Of a DNA stretch of 64,000 nucleotides, positions 35,890 through 49,000 are shown in pieces; position 1 is the first letter of the stretch, and every line of letters begins with the position of its first letter. This stretch comes from Chiridota heheva (taxonomy: Eukaryota; Echinodermata; Holothuroidea; Apodida; Chiridotidae). Below the pieces are notes generated by a model. The model was not told where the DNA came from. It ran no database searches and was given only the letters and a program-made list of their open reading frames with translations. The stretch is taken from positions 651,501 through 715,500 of the forward strand of contig JAIGNY010000732.1 in NCBI GenBank assembly GCA_020152595.1, read 5' to 3'. Made by a program: the position numbers and the translations under genes.

Positions 35890-36940
35890 GTTTATTTGTT
35901 TTATCTTCGCGCTAACGGTGTATCTGACATGATCTGACCTTTAGCTGTTTAAAGACACCCCGAATTTTCTCTTTGCATGGCAGTTTGGTGGCAGATTTAT
36001 GAATTATTTTAAGTAGTAAATCTTTCCTATCTTTTCCCTCCGTAACCCAACTTTTTGTGTGTACATTTTAGTCGTGTGTTTCCATGACCACGTCGGGCAG
36101 TGAGGGAAGGATAGAGGGGGGGGACTGTCAATTCTACGCTACTGTTTCTGCATGACCACATCTCAAAGTTGGACGCCAGATAATAAAAAAAGTCGTCGCC
36201 TTGTGCAAAAAAACGGACAGTCCAGCGTCGCCTTGTGCAAAAAAAAACGGACAGTCCAGCTGTCCAAAGTAGATTGCTATTTTGTCATTGTCATTGGACA
36301 TTTTTTGTTGTTTTTGATGTCGAGTTTTTCTTATACTGCTGTCCAGCCTGAGAACAAAATCTCATCGAAAGTTCGGCACTTTGAATTCGATCCAATTTGA
36401 TCCAAAAATAACCGCATAACGTGATTTAATTCAATTTTCCCGGGCATCGTTGTGTCAAAGATCGATAATCCTAAACGGTTCAAAATGAAGTGAATTCAGC
36501 TGAAAAATTGCGTGATTGTGTTCTCCTGCATGATTTGATTTCACAGCCCGACACCATCTGCATTATGGCACTCATATTCCCACAAAGCCTCCTTTTGTTA
36601 ATGGCTATTCTTGACTAACCACCTGTTGGATTTATCAGCATTTGCCGTACGTTAAACAGTTAAATTAAAATTGTGAGAAATGATTTTATTTCACTATAGC
36701 CGTTTTTACATATTTACTTTTCGGCAGTCAGTAGCAAACAAACTCTGTGAAATGTTTGTTGTAGTAAACCATTCTTCAGTCATGTGTGCAATGAGCAGAT
36801 AAAAAAATACGAATCCATTCACTTTGAATAAATATCAAAAGCATTATTCAGAGATTGAAAGTGTATGCATGGTTGTATAAACTGGATAAGACTGGTAGCA
36901 AGTAATCATGATATGTTAAACACTTAAAGGATTAGTTTAG
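35890..36940. other. No gene; 34-bp direct duplication
   Basis: GTCGCCTTGTGCAAAAAAAC followed by GGACAGTCCAGC is present twice in tandem at about 36194-36260. GGACAGTCC is itself nearly palindromic. TTAAAGGATTAGTTTAGTGG at about 36924 resembles GGATTAGTTCAGTGGTCA at 43363 and may be another TE end. No coding region supported. Confidence 0.4.
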
Positions 36941-36944
36941 TGGT

Positions 36945-37640
36945 CAGGCAAAATTATTGGTAAATTTTGGCAACAGTTTCCGTAAATTGAAGAAAAAGGA
37001 AGAACATTTCTCGAAAATTGAAGAAAACTTCACGAAAGTGAATGAAATTTTACGAAAATTGAAGAACTTTTCCAGAAAATTTAAGGAAACTTCTCAAAAA
37101 ATAAAGAAAATTTCACAAAAATAAAGGAAATTTCACAAAAATTTCAAGCATGAAGACAACCTCTGAAAAATTCCCGAAAATGAATGAAATTGCACGAAAA
37201 TAAAGGAATTTTTACGAAAATTGAAGACAATCTAACGAAAATTGAAGACAACTCCTCAAAAATTTCACAAAAGTGAACGAAATTGCACGAAGATTTAAGC
37301 AAATTCCAAAAAATGAAGGGAATTTTACAAAAATTAAGGAAAATTTCCCAATATTGAAAAGAAGTTCTCGAAAATTGAAGTATTTTTCCGAAAAGTAAGG
37401 AAATTGCCCAAAAATTTATGTAAATTTTACGAAAATGAAGGAAATTAATCAGAAATTAAAAAACAGAAATTTCCGAGAATGTGAAAATTGAAGATTTCCA
37501 GAAGAAAAGAAGCCATGGAATCTGACTCTTCAAAATCAATTTCGTTAGACCTTCATTATTGGAGGGGCCAAAATGGTACTTTTCCCCCTAAAAAACTTAA
37601 AGGGAGGAACAGCCCCCGGCCCCCACTTCCTACGCCCCTG
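36945..37640 (-). mobile_element. GGAAATTTCC-body element with head and terminus, inverted copy
   Basis: Read on the minus strand from 37640: a hAT-like end CAGGGGCGTAGGAAGTGGGG, a G-rich stretch, a unique head (AATGAAGGTCTAACGAAATT, GATTTTGAAGAGTC, GATTCCATGGC at 37510-37560), then the degenerate AATTTTCGGAAATTTCC body to about 36950. The head matches 58170-58225 nearly base for base in the opposite orientation, so the two are copies of one element. The far terminus is not clear. No coding capacity. Confidence 0.6.
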
Positions 37641-38675
37641 AACATTGACGCATGAACTGATGAACAGAATTCACAAACAAATATCACTTGTATACCATTC
37701 CCATCATGATAAAGATATACGGAGCGAAACATGCATAATCGATCGTCAATGCAACGTCTGAACGTACGTATGATGCCTTCAAGACCACGGCATCGGTACT
37801 GGACGTTCGCATACCGTTTGCGTCCCCTTGTCCATCTTACAGCCAAAAGTAACTCAGGGATTTCCGTCTCGCAACTGATTTGCGACACCGTTTCATAAAA
37901 TGGATTACGAGATCTCGTAACAATATATCTAAAATAACCCACTTAAGTTTCTCTTTTTTTTTCATTTTCAATCGTCTTTAGCTGAATTAAGCCTACGGCC
38001 AGACGGTTAAGTCTTTACAAATTTAATTTTTATCTGCATTTTTTTGGTAAGATTTTGTTACACCCCCACTCCCCGGTCGCTACGCCCCTGCCCACCACGC
38101 TCGCTTGAAAGAAAATTTATATAATGGAAACTGTCCGCCTCGAAAGCAAAAAACAAAGCACATGAATAGTGATTTATGTCTTGAATAGAAACGAATTTGG
38201 TAACTAAATACCTCCATGGTAATAACCCTATTTGATTTGTAAAGCAAAATACCAAGTTGAGCAGTTGAGTATGTCATTGAAGGGGAGGGTTAGGTAATTG
38301 TTATTGTTTTTTGTTTATGTAAATTGTCAGGAGGGAATGAGTAGGGATGAGGAGGTGGGGAGGGGGAGGGTGTAAGTTGTTTAGAGTATAGTTGGTAGCT
38401 GATAGGGTGGTTAGGTGTGGTAGCTGAATGGTAGGTCTGTAGGTGAATGGAGAATAGTTTTTTAGTTTAAAAATGGCGCAAAAGTTTGCATAAAAAGTAC
38501 TTGTTTGACCTTTGACTTCCAATTATTTTTAATTTCTGTTAGAATGTTAAACCCTACCCACCTATGCAATTTATAAAGATACCAAGTAATTCCTTCAAAA
38601 GATGCAGCCATCACCAAAAGCTTGTTTCATTTGACCAATGACGTTTGATCTTGACCTTGTACCCCCAAAACCTTG
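37641..38675. other. No gene; hAT-like end and purine-rich tract
   Basis: A 128-codon minus-strand frame (37942-37556) runs through the terminus of the preceding element and shows no motif. TACGCCCCTG at 38081-38090 is a hAT-like end. A G/A-rich tract occupies about 38327-38372. Confidence 0.35.
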
Positions 38676-39110
38676 GAGACATAATTACCCCCTAAAATCG
38701 CATATTTAATCTTTGACCCTAGCCACCAAAACAACATTTGAATTTTTTTGGCATTTATCTTACCCTACTATATGACACCACCCACGCTCAGATCACTCTT
38801 ATCATTCCAAAACTATGGGGGATGGTTAAAAGGGTCACTACTTCTTTGACCTTTGAACTTTTGACACCCGAGTTTACGGGACACAAGTTCATGTACCACA
38901 GTATCATGCTACAAACACAGGATTGGTATAGGTCTTGCACTTTCGGTATTTAACACAAAATGTACAAATTAGTACATAATTACCCACTAAAATCACATAT
39001 GACCTCTGACCCTTGACCCTAACCACTGAAACAACTTCTGAATTTTTTCACATTTATCGTACCGTACTGTATGACACCATTCATGCTCACGTAGTGTAGG
39101 GGGTATAGGC
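38676..39110. repeat. Two tandem units of about 295-300 bp, second truncated
   Basis: Shared blocks in order are ACATAATTACCC, CTAAAATC with CATAT, TTGACCCTA with CCAC, AACAAC, GAATTTTTT, CATTTATC and TATGACACCA. The copies are spaced 295-299 bp apart. Both units and the DNA before them are rich in TGACCTTTGAC-type words, including TGACCTTTGAACTT near 38850, a DR1-like pair of nuclear-receptor half sites. Confidence 0.65.
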
Positions 39111-39704
39111 AGTTATTTGCCAATACAGCAAAGTGAATCCAATATCTCATCTCCACATGTTTATGTGGGTGATAAGATAATAACTTGAGACAGGAATAAG
39201 ATTTTGTCTTCCTACTTTTGTTATAGGGTTTAGATTTTAATCCTCTATGACATAAAATAATGATTGTATGAGTTAATTCAAGACTGGTCTTTATTTAGAT
39301 TTCAGTATTATGTTATTCTTAATAGAACATGTAGGATTTAAAAGCGAAAAGTTATGCTGTTATCTGATTGGTTATCCATTACCTATTTATACCTTCAACG
39401 AATCAATTATCGCTGCTTAGGCTTTTGACCAGGTTAATGAGGCATATCAATTGGTGTTAGTACAGCTTCCATCAAATTCATTCTAAATGGAAGCTGAATT
39501 TATTCTAAGTTGACTGATTGAAATGAATGGTTCACGAAGGTCACTTGATGGCAAATTAATTGAGTGGTCATCCATGTCCAGTTTATTTGACCAGGGATAT
39601 GGAACCATCACCTCCCTGATTTGACAAAGGGTAACAGACCATAGTTTGGTGAACAAAGTATGCATAAGCTGATAATTACCTTAGACAGTTGAAAAGATAT
39701 AGAC

Positions 39705-40640
39705 TATGATGATAATAATAATACAAATGGTTTATAATGCGCACATATCCACTCTGAAGAGCGCTCAAGGCGCAAGTAAGATAAAACAAACAAACAAATA
39801 AACAACAAAAGCACAAAAAACCTATCCAGAATCATCAAAAGCAGAATTCATGAGGTGAGTCTTAGGTTTCTTTTTGAAAACGTTTAAATGCATGGCCTGT
39901 CTAATTTCAATGGGTAAACTGTTACAAGTATGTGGTGCAGCAAATGCAAAGGACCTTCCCCCTCCCACTTCCGATTTACCTTATATTCCTTGAGAAGGGA
40001 CAAATTACTGGACCTAAGATTACGAGATGGATTATACATGAAAGTTAAATTAGCAATGTAAGTAGGACAACAATTATTTAGGGATTTATAAACAAGTAAG
40101 ATAAGTTTGAAACCAATTCTATGAGAGACAGGAAGCCAATGGAGATCTGTAAGTACCGGGATGATGTGACATGATTTTTTTGAAAAAGTCAAAACGCGGG
40201 CAGCAGTATTCTGTGTTTTTTGAAGAGGAAGTAAAGTTTTCTTAGGGAGACCATATAATAGTGCATTTGCATTGTCTAAACGTGAGGTGACCAAAGCGTG
40301 TATTAACAGTTTGGTTGCACTGAAATCCAGGTATTTACTAATACGACTTATGTTCCTTAGATAAAATGATGAAGAGCGCACAATATTGGAAATAAGTGGT
40401 TTAAAAGTCATCGATAAATCAAAAATCACACCTAGATTTCGAGCTTCAGAAACCGGCCGTATTTCATCTTTACCAATTTTGATAAAGGGTATTGTAATCT
40501 TTTGTAGCTGCTGAGGGGTGCCAAAAAAATTACCTCAGTTTTATTATCGTTCATCTTCAAAAAATTATTACACATCCATTCACGGATATCCTTGACATAA
40601 TTTTCAAGTAAGTTGATGCAGGATGTTGCACAATTTTGAT
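39705..40640 (-). mobile_element. 5'-truncated CR1/L2-type LINE fragment
   Basis: The minus-strand 181-codon frame (40429-39884) carries the conserved C-terminal text of CR1/L2 ORF2: NAAARVL-like TAARVLTFSKK, LTDLHWLPVSHRIGFKLILL, VYKSLNNCCPTYI. Upstream sequence encodes INLLENYVKDIREWMCNNF and KMNDNKTEVIF, then shifts frame at the T-run complementary to A40523-A40529, where one base appears lost, before resuming as PFIKIGKDEIRPVSEARNLG. The 3' end, with GAGCGCTCTTCAGAGTGG and TATTATTATTATCAT, is a typical L2-like tail. Truncated at about 40635. Confidence 0.85.
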
Positions 40641-41399
40641 TTGAATTGAAAGAAATGTACTATGAGAGACCGCCTTGGAATTTGACTCTCCATTTCTCAC
40701 TCTCAAATTTCTCCGTCCACTATACTAAGTCTGATTTTCTCCACGGTATGTCAGTAATTATATTTACCATATTGCGATTTTGCGAAATAATCCAATAACA
40801 GTCTTTCCCAAGTCAATTCCTTCTCTGATAAATGGTACAACAGAACTAATTATTTGCCCCATTAAACTTGTAAAAAAGAGTCAAGATTCGGGTCTTTTTT
40901 TTGTACCAGAAAGGGTAAATTTCGCAAACTTTTACGATGTTTTCTGAAAAGTACCATGTAATATCTTTCGGATGATGGTATGTTTCATAGGGGTTGACTT
41001 AAAGTTTTGCCCCTCTTTTTAGGCTGAAGTGAAAAGGTGTTATACACCCTCAACAAATAACTAAAATTTTGGTATGGGTCCATGGTAAAAAGTCCCCATG
41101 AAACTTTTTCTGAGACACATCTTGTCCAATTTGGACTTGGTATATTTCTCTACCATTCATGAAATTTGCAACTTCTCAGCTTCCTAGCTGTCCCATGAAA
41201 TGGGACACCTCTGGTGAATATTTGTATTTGTCTTTTTTCATTTTAGGCTGGAGGAGTAATATCTAATTAGTTCTGATTAGTTAATATGCTTTTCGTCGAG
41301 TTTTATCAAATGATCCCGAGTTTATAAAATAATGGTTTTGAGTGCATGTTTTTATAACATAAGAAATGGCGCCACGCCTCGTAGCCAGTTGTGATCAGT
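40641..41399. other. No gene seen
   Basis: AT-rich with no coding or structural signal that I can support. GCCACGCCTCGTAGCCAG at 41371-41388 resembles a hAT-like end. Confidence 0.3.
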
Positions 41400-42365
41400 C
41401 CGATCGACGCTCCCTATCGGGAGATCACCCGATTGGGAGATAGAGACATTTTTTTTTGCTTTTCAAATTATGTAATTCTAAAGCTAAGGCTATACTTTGG
41501 AAAATGATATTGATATTTCTGTATAATTTGAGCTTTTGCTGGTGATTAAAATGTTTAAACCTGGTTTAAGAATATAATGAAATAAGTTTTTAAAAATTAG
41601 TCCTACGTTAAGATTCCCTGGTGAAAGTTAAATTTGCCAGCCTGGTGAAAATTGAGAAAATAATTTCATCGTTCTGTTGCACCAATAAGCAGTTCAGGAG
41701 ATTCCCCTCTTCATGATAAAAATATTTACCCCCCCCAAAAAAAGCCTATGTAAATTATGTAACTTCCGGATTTCCAAGTGCGGTTTTTGATTATCTTATA
41801 CGCGGTCATTGTATGTGCGAAGTGACCAGACTGCCTTGTGTGCATACCTGTTTGCGTAATGAATATTCTCTTTTTTGTTTGGTACTGAATGCTGTCTGCG
41901 TAACTTCGATAATCCCCAGCTAAAACAGGCCAGAATTTGTGAGTTTGTCGTTAAATTTCTCTTCAACGGCGTGGTGGATGTCCATTTAGGAACTGGGTAA
42001 TTTATAGATTAATAAGTATGCATTTTGAAAATGCGAAAATGAAATTGACCTACTTGATTAAAAAATTGCTAGAACCCATACAAGTTCTGTGCCATAGCGT
42101 TACGCTGTTTCGTTAGAGGCATCATGGGTAATTTTCAAAATGGCGTCTGAGATTTTCCCCTTTTTGGGTAATACAATTTTCTCCTGAAGAGGAGAATCTC
42201 CTGAACTGATAAAATTAGAGTATTTTGCTTGCATTTTGCCTACCTTTGGCTTAAACCTATTTTACCGATATACTTCTTTGAGATATAAATTTGAAAAATG
42301 CATTGTGGGTTACAATGACAAAAATCTCCCAATTGGGAGATCTTCCGTTCAGGAGCGTGAACCGG
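41400..42365. mobile_element. Element C, GATCGGGAGA family, interrupted by a MITE
   Basis: The left end is CCGATCGACGCTCCCTATCG, continuing to a near-palindromic GATTGGGAGAT. The reverse complement of the right end is CCGGTTCACGCTCCTGAACG, continuing to ATCTCCCAATTGGGAGAT. These inverted repeats are about 55 bp. Removing the 519-bp insertion leaves about 440 bp, aligning with copy B. Non-coding. Confidence 0.7.
41690..42208. mobile_element. 519-bp MITE inserted in element C
   Basis: The ends CAGTTCAGGAGATTCCCCTC and (minus strand) CAGTTCAGGAGATTCTCCTC are inverted repeats of about 27 bp. The insertion is flanked by ATAAG (41685-41689) and ATAAA (42209-42213). The uninterrupted copy B has a single ATAAA at the same point (16057-16061), so the boundary and a 4-5 bp target duplication are read directly. 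Superfamily unclear from CAG...CTG ends and this duplication length. Confidence 0.85.
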
Positions 42366-43777
42366 TCTGGTGGTGGGTCCTCTCTAGTGGCACAGGCCCG
42401 CAGCCAGCACGGGCCCAATAGCAAATCCCTGGTTATACCTTGAATGGCCAATGCGCAATTGGGTGACACTGGGGTGATAACCAGATTAATATGATATAAT
42501 AATCATTTATATTCCTATTTTGCAAAAATTATGTGAAGGAGACAAACATGATTTACAAAAAACACATTTGATTATTCAACATATAAGGAAAAAACGGTCA
42601 ATTATTTAGAGTTCATGTGCCAGAAGTTCATGTGCCAGAAGTTCATGTGCCAGATGTGCCAGAAGTTCATGTGCCAGAAGTTCATGTGCCAGACTCAGCG
42701 TGGAATGACCACAAATTTGGCTGCTTGGTATTCAATAAGCTTTTTTCAAATCTAAAAACTTTTCTACTCAGAATTCATCCTCAAAAAACAATCAACTTTT
42801 GACGTTTTACCATTCTTTAAACAGATACGTCGCTACAGAGTATGTGTGTGTGTTTGGGTGTGTGTGTGTGTGTGTGTTCGGGGGTCTCACCCAAGTTAGA
42901 AATTAAAGATGGCAGTTTGAAATTCAACCCTTCCTCTTCGGACTACCCTCAATAATTTAAAATTGACAGTGAGCAGATGAAGTGCTGTCTGACGATAGGC
43001 AAATATGCTAATGAGAAGTTAGATTAGACTGCAAGGAGTAGCCTATGCTTGAATACGGAACAGCAAATTAAACCAGTTTTTTTTTTTTTTATAAGAACAT
43101 GGATGGTTGCGAACGTGCTCGTTTGTGCACTCCAGATGACTTATTTCTGTATGTCTACAGTCTGTGATTTAAAGGTCAAGTTCAGTCCATTTCTTGACCG
43201 CTAGGACTTCCCGGGTAAATCAATAATAGTTGGCCTGAAAGTGACCTGAATTATCAAACTACAGCTCTATCAGTCTATAGGCAGTTAAGTTCAACCAGGC
43301 AGCAGTTTGTCTGTTTGTAGTATGGAATGAATTCTGTACACGATCAGACAATGATGAAACTAGGATTAGTTCAGTGGTCAAACAAGGTTATCTTGAAATG
43401 AAAAACGAATAAGAAATCAAAAGAGGGGAAAACGTATTAAGAAGTCTTATTTTGTTAAGGAGATATTCAGGTTTAAGGTTCCATCTAAGAGTCTAATTTG
43501 CATAGATATGACTGAAATCATACAGTCATATTAGTGCGGAATTACATCACAACATCCTCGAAGGCCATTAAGATTTATGGTTAACAAGAACACCTTTTAA
43601 AAAGGGCTGTCGTAGCACTTCATTTTTTTTTGGTATGGATAGTAATAAAGAAAGCAGTACCGTGTTTTAAGGGAGACGGGGTAAAAAGTCATAACACCCC
43701 CTTCCCCTTTCTCATTACAGAAGAAATGTTTACTTTCCAGTAAAGCACTGTCAATTCGAGAAATTTGTTTTTTTTGT
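42366..43777. other. No gene; short repeats
   Basis: A 15-bp repeat AGTTCATGTGCCAGA occupies about 42610-42692 (six units, one shortened), and a (TG)n tract about 42843-42877. GGATTAGTTCAGTGGTCA near 43363 matches a possible TE end at 36924. No coding region supported. Confidence 0.5.
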
Positions 43778-44270
<493 letters not shown>

Positions 44271-45285
44271 AGTTAATGTATCTTTAGTGTTTTTCATCAA
44301 TTAGAACATGTCACTCTCTAAAGTAAAGCAAATCCTTTGATGTGTTTGAAGATCACTCATCATGTTAACGTTAATATTATTATAAAACAAGAATGCAATT
44401 TCACGTAGTTGCTGATCTCATCACCACTTGTAGCTTAGCAATGACCTATCCTTCATATGATTGTGGGTCATTCTGTATATCAGCTTTAAAAGTTTGACCT
44501 CATAACAGTCACCTTTGACTTTTCCCATCACAGCAACAATGCAATAGTTCCCATAAGGCCCCCATAATGTGCAAAGTCCAATTCACCTCATTCTGTCATT
44601 CAAGCACCTCAGCAGAAAGGTGAAAATAAGCTTCATTGTCAGTTTATGTTTCGTTGGTATAAGAATCAGTGAGCTGTTGTATTTTATCTCTAAGGAATTT
44701 ACCACTTACTATTTACTAACTACTATTTTTAGACATGTTATTGTTTTTCTCTTTAAAAACCATCAGTCTAGGCCTATCTGTAACATATCAAAAAAGAAGA
44801 AAATATGATATAATAAAACAAATTTACTTGAGTAACTTATCGAAAAGGAAACGAGGTATTTATTATAAAAATTCGTTGAGGCCTACATGCAATGAAACAC
44901 TGGTTTTAAAACCGATACTCTGTTCTTACATGCTTAAGATTTGTACAATATTTACGTTTCTTATTCTTTATGAAAATACATGTTTTGATTATTTGCATCA
45001 TCAATATACCCATGGCATGGTAAGACAAACTAATTCCAAATACATCTGTACCGGTGTTTTGATTTTGCACTCGGCGGCGCATACGATTTACGGGAAGACT
45101 ACAAATCGTCCACCTTGCGTACATGGGAGAAGGGACGTTACCACAAATCAGGATTTAATAGTACATGTAATGATATTTCTTTAATACAAAAATCATGATG
45201 AAAAAGTAATTATCAGGATATTTGACTTAAACTTAGCATTTCTATCGAATGTATAATGTTAATTGCTTCGTAGAATTTTGACATG
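44271..45285. other. No recognised gene
   Basis: A 149-codon frame at 44735-45184 has no motif, low-complexity bias or splice context that I can use. AT-rich; treated as chance. Confidence 0.3.
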
Positions 45286-45520
45286 TATTACATCAAAAGG
45301 ACAAACTTATGATAAATCATCCAGAACAACTGAACCCTTATTATAAACAAATCCAGGCCAGAACATCAAAAGGACAAACTTATTATCAAAAGCACAAACT
45401 CATGATAAACTGCTCCAGGCCATGTATTACATCAAAAGGACAAACTAATAATAAACCACTGCTCCAGACCATGTATAACATCAAAAGGACAAACTTATAA
45501 TAAATCACTGCTCCAGACCA
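45286..45520. repeat. About four imperfect 50-60 bp units
   Basis: CATCAAAAGGACAAACTTAT followed by variants of GATAAATC and GCTCCAGACCATGTATTA recurs at irregular spacing between 45293 and 45515. Confidence 0.75.
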
Positions 45521-46639
45521 AATGGAAACCCAAGAGAAAAGGCTTAAGTAATAATTTCTTTGCCAATATGCCATTATACATTATGGCGCAATATGCCTCT
45601 ATACATTATGGCGCTAGGCCTACGTCCACGTTTTGCGCCTCAAAACAAATGATGAACATATCAAATACGACTTACGACTAAAACAGATAAAAAAGAAACT
45701 AATTTGTCTTGAAACAGATCATTGAGGCGGGTGCTTTAGTGTTTTCGATATACAGTAAGCGTGCGTGCGCGTAAACGTCTGAGAATTTGAAAAAGCCGCG
45801 GTAGAGCCCCTATAACGCGGCTGGTTGTTTGTTTACAAAAACATTCGATATTAGCGTATCATGAGTGCAGTGCGCAACACTAACGCCAGTCCAAATGTTC
45901 CTTACGGTCTATGCATAATGCACTGACATGATAATGCACTGACTTACTGGGATTCCTACGACTTTTTAAAATTTATTTTATATTTATCTTTATTTTTCTT
46001 GACGCCAGGATGTCCTGTTTAGCCGCAGTCTGACAGTGGTCGCAAACATTTTCAATTTCGTTGACATCTCTGTAGAACTCTATCAAGTATCATCGTCAGC
46101 AATCCAGACTAGCCTAACGTCTAACGTAAACTGTATAGGCGTAGGCCTAAGTCTAGGCTCATATCGCAAAAGAACATTGAAATTGCAATGTTCTGTAAGA
46201 AATCAATAGAATAAATAGTCGAATATGGTATGAAAAGATAATTGATTAATTTCTTCAGCATTTTAGATACATATCTAAAGAAAATATTTTTGACTCCACA
46301 TTATTTTGTGTGTTTTCCTTTAATTTAGGGCACTCCAAATTCCAAGAACTTAACATAAATATATCGAAAAGTTATTTTAACGGTCAGGTATCATGGGAAT
46401 TACATAATCCAGAGAAAGAGGTGGTTATATTTAATGAATTAAGCCTTGGAATTTCCATTTTTCTTATCATTAATTTCATGTGCTATTGGCATCAATCTGA
46501 AACAGGAATTAACACTTGAAATCTGAACCCTCAAAAATCAATAGTTTTAGACATGGGGCACTAAATTTGATACCATATTCGGTCTTGTCGTTAAAAAATG
46601 ACCTTAAATAGTAATACCTTCATCGTTCAAACCCTCAGT
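45521..46639. other. No gene supported; weak exon-like stretch
   Basis: A 27-bp unit (TATACATTATGGCGC with flank) is doubled at 45573-45620. At 46328-46387 a stretch flanked by TTTAATTTAG and CAG/GTATCA could be read as a 60-bp exon (frame GHSKFQELNINISK), but such matches are expected by chance. Confidence 0.3.
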
Positions 46640-47205
<566 letters not shown>

Positions 47206-48159
47206 TATATTTTTTGGGTGGGAGGGATATGATATTTGGGGATAAGCCAGCCCTCTCCCCCTAGACACGCCTCTGATTTCTCTATTACTATCCATACAAT
47301 TGAATGCCATGACAACTCTTTTCTGTTCTTGCAGACTTGGCTATCAAAATATTGGATTGGTACCAGAACTTTTTGTCTACATTCCTCAACGTTGCCAATT
47401 TACATGACTTTTGCAAATAAAAACAACGTCACAAATTTCTATAATTAGCATTGCTGAAATTGATTGTAGCATAGTAAACATTAAAATACAACCTGAAATA
47501 AATAGCACTTAATTTGAAGTCCATATTCTCTTCATTTAAAAAAAAATGAAATTTAGTTCTCAACTAAAATATGGCGGATTTTGAGCATGGAGTTTACAAT
47601 ACTAGTCCTGTCGTGTTCTGAGGGCCACGACAGAAAAACCGTTGGATATGTCAGGACGGTAGTGAACATGGTGAAACATAATCTAGTTTGATATTTACCA
47701 CTTTAGCAGTTTAGGTATGATATCTTATAGCCGTTTGTTGGCTAATATTATAGAAATATAATCAGTTGCGTAAATAAGCTTTTTTTCTAGTAACCATAAA
47801 AATATTAAAACACCTATCCGCTGAAGCCAGCCGCAGGTCGGCGAGGCACCCAGTTGTAGTGATCAGCACAGACCGAAACCAAACAGGGCCCGTGTACTCT
47901 TCAGTGGCATAATGGCAGGGGGTGGGGGGGGGGGCAGCGAAGCTTTCGATAGGGCGCCGAATGCTCACAGGCCGGGGCCAAAAAATTGTCCTGAAAGTGT
48001 ATTTTTTATATACTTTTTATTCTCAACTTCTGCAATTTGTATTATTCAGTTATTACAATACAATTAACGTTGCATGTATGTTTTCTCTCAAAGCTTTATT
48101 CTTACATCTAATACATAAGATTTATACCTGGACCCCAACTTAAGACACATATTGTAGGC
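47206..48159. other. No gene supported
   Basis: CTAGACACGCCTCTG at 47260-47274 is a hAT-like end after a C-rich stretch. A TTCTTGCAG acceptor-like site at 47335 followed by an AATAAA at 47416 might mark a terminal exon, but the encoded 37 residues are not recognised. A G-run occurs at about 47920-47932. Confidence 0.3.
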
Positions 48160-49000
48160 AATGGGATCCTACATTTGATCATTTTTTCCCGCAAAATAAT
48201 TCCTTTTAGCAATTTAGTGTGCAAATGAAGCAATTTCTGGTAACAAAATTACGCCCCAAAACTAAAAAACGATAAGCTGGGGCTTCGCCGCTACATTTGG
48301 CACATTTTAAAGCACTGTTTTGCTATCAAAATCACGAGAAATGTAGGGTTTCCGGGCGCCTCGCCAACTAGGTCGCTACCAGGGTTTCGCCCCTAGATTT
48401 GAGACAATTTTATGCAAAATGTTCAAGTTGGCTGCCAAATTCACCAACAGCGCAGGGCTTCGCCCTGGATTTGACAGAAGTTTAAGCAATGTTCTGTCTG
48501 TCTGTTATCAAAATCACGAGAAACGCCATGAACGCAGGACGCAGGAATTCCTCCCCCAAAACGCCAAGCTTCCGGGGCTTCGCCCCCGCCGTTGGGCGTG
48601 CCTACCAAGACCTTGACCCTGGATTTGACACATTTTTCAGCAATATTTTGCTATATACCAAAAATAACAAAAGCGCAAGGTTTTCGCCCAGAATTTGACA
48701 TGAGTTTAATCAATTTTATGTTACTAAATTCACGAGAAAAAAGCAGTACTTCCTAGCGTTTCGCCCCTTGTGCCACCAGCATGACTTCATATTCAGCTAC
48801 TTTCTGCTCTCAAATTCGCGATAAATGTCCTTCCAGGGACCTTACTTCTAGATTTGAAACACTGATTTTACGCAATTTCCTGGTACCAAAATCACGAGAA
48901 ACGTATTGCTCCTGCATGGATTTGACATAATTTTAAGAACTTTTATGATATGCTAAAATAGCGAGAAACACGGGGCTTCGCAACTCATCAATTTGATAAA
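48160..49000 (+). repeat. Degenerate GGGGCTTCGCCCC array, about 100-130 bp units
   Basis: A composite unit recurs at least six times: GGGGCTTCGCCCC, then GATTTGACACATTTTAAGCA, then GCTATCAAAATCACGAGAAA. The GC-rich part is a perfect short hairpin; the AT-rich parts vary in length. A single relative lies at 57160-57300 (TTCAGGGGATTCGCCCCTAG). Probably one TE terminus that has been tandemly multiplied. Confidence 0.7.

Noticed and set aside
37556..37942. 128-codon minus-strand frame
   Set aside because: Its C-terminal third is the terminus of a GGAAATTTCC-body element and the remainder shows no family signature.
44735..45184. 149-codon plus-strand frame
   Set aside because: No recognisable domain and no supporting signals; length is compatible with chance in AT-rich DNA.
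47335..47445. Terminal exon with acceptor and AATAAA
   Set aside because: Each signal is common by chance in AT-rich DNA and the short translation is not recognisable.
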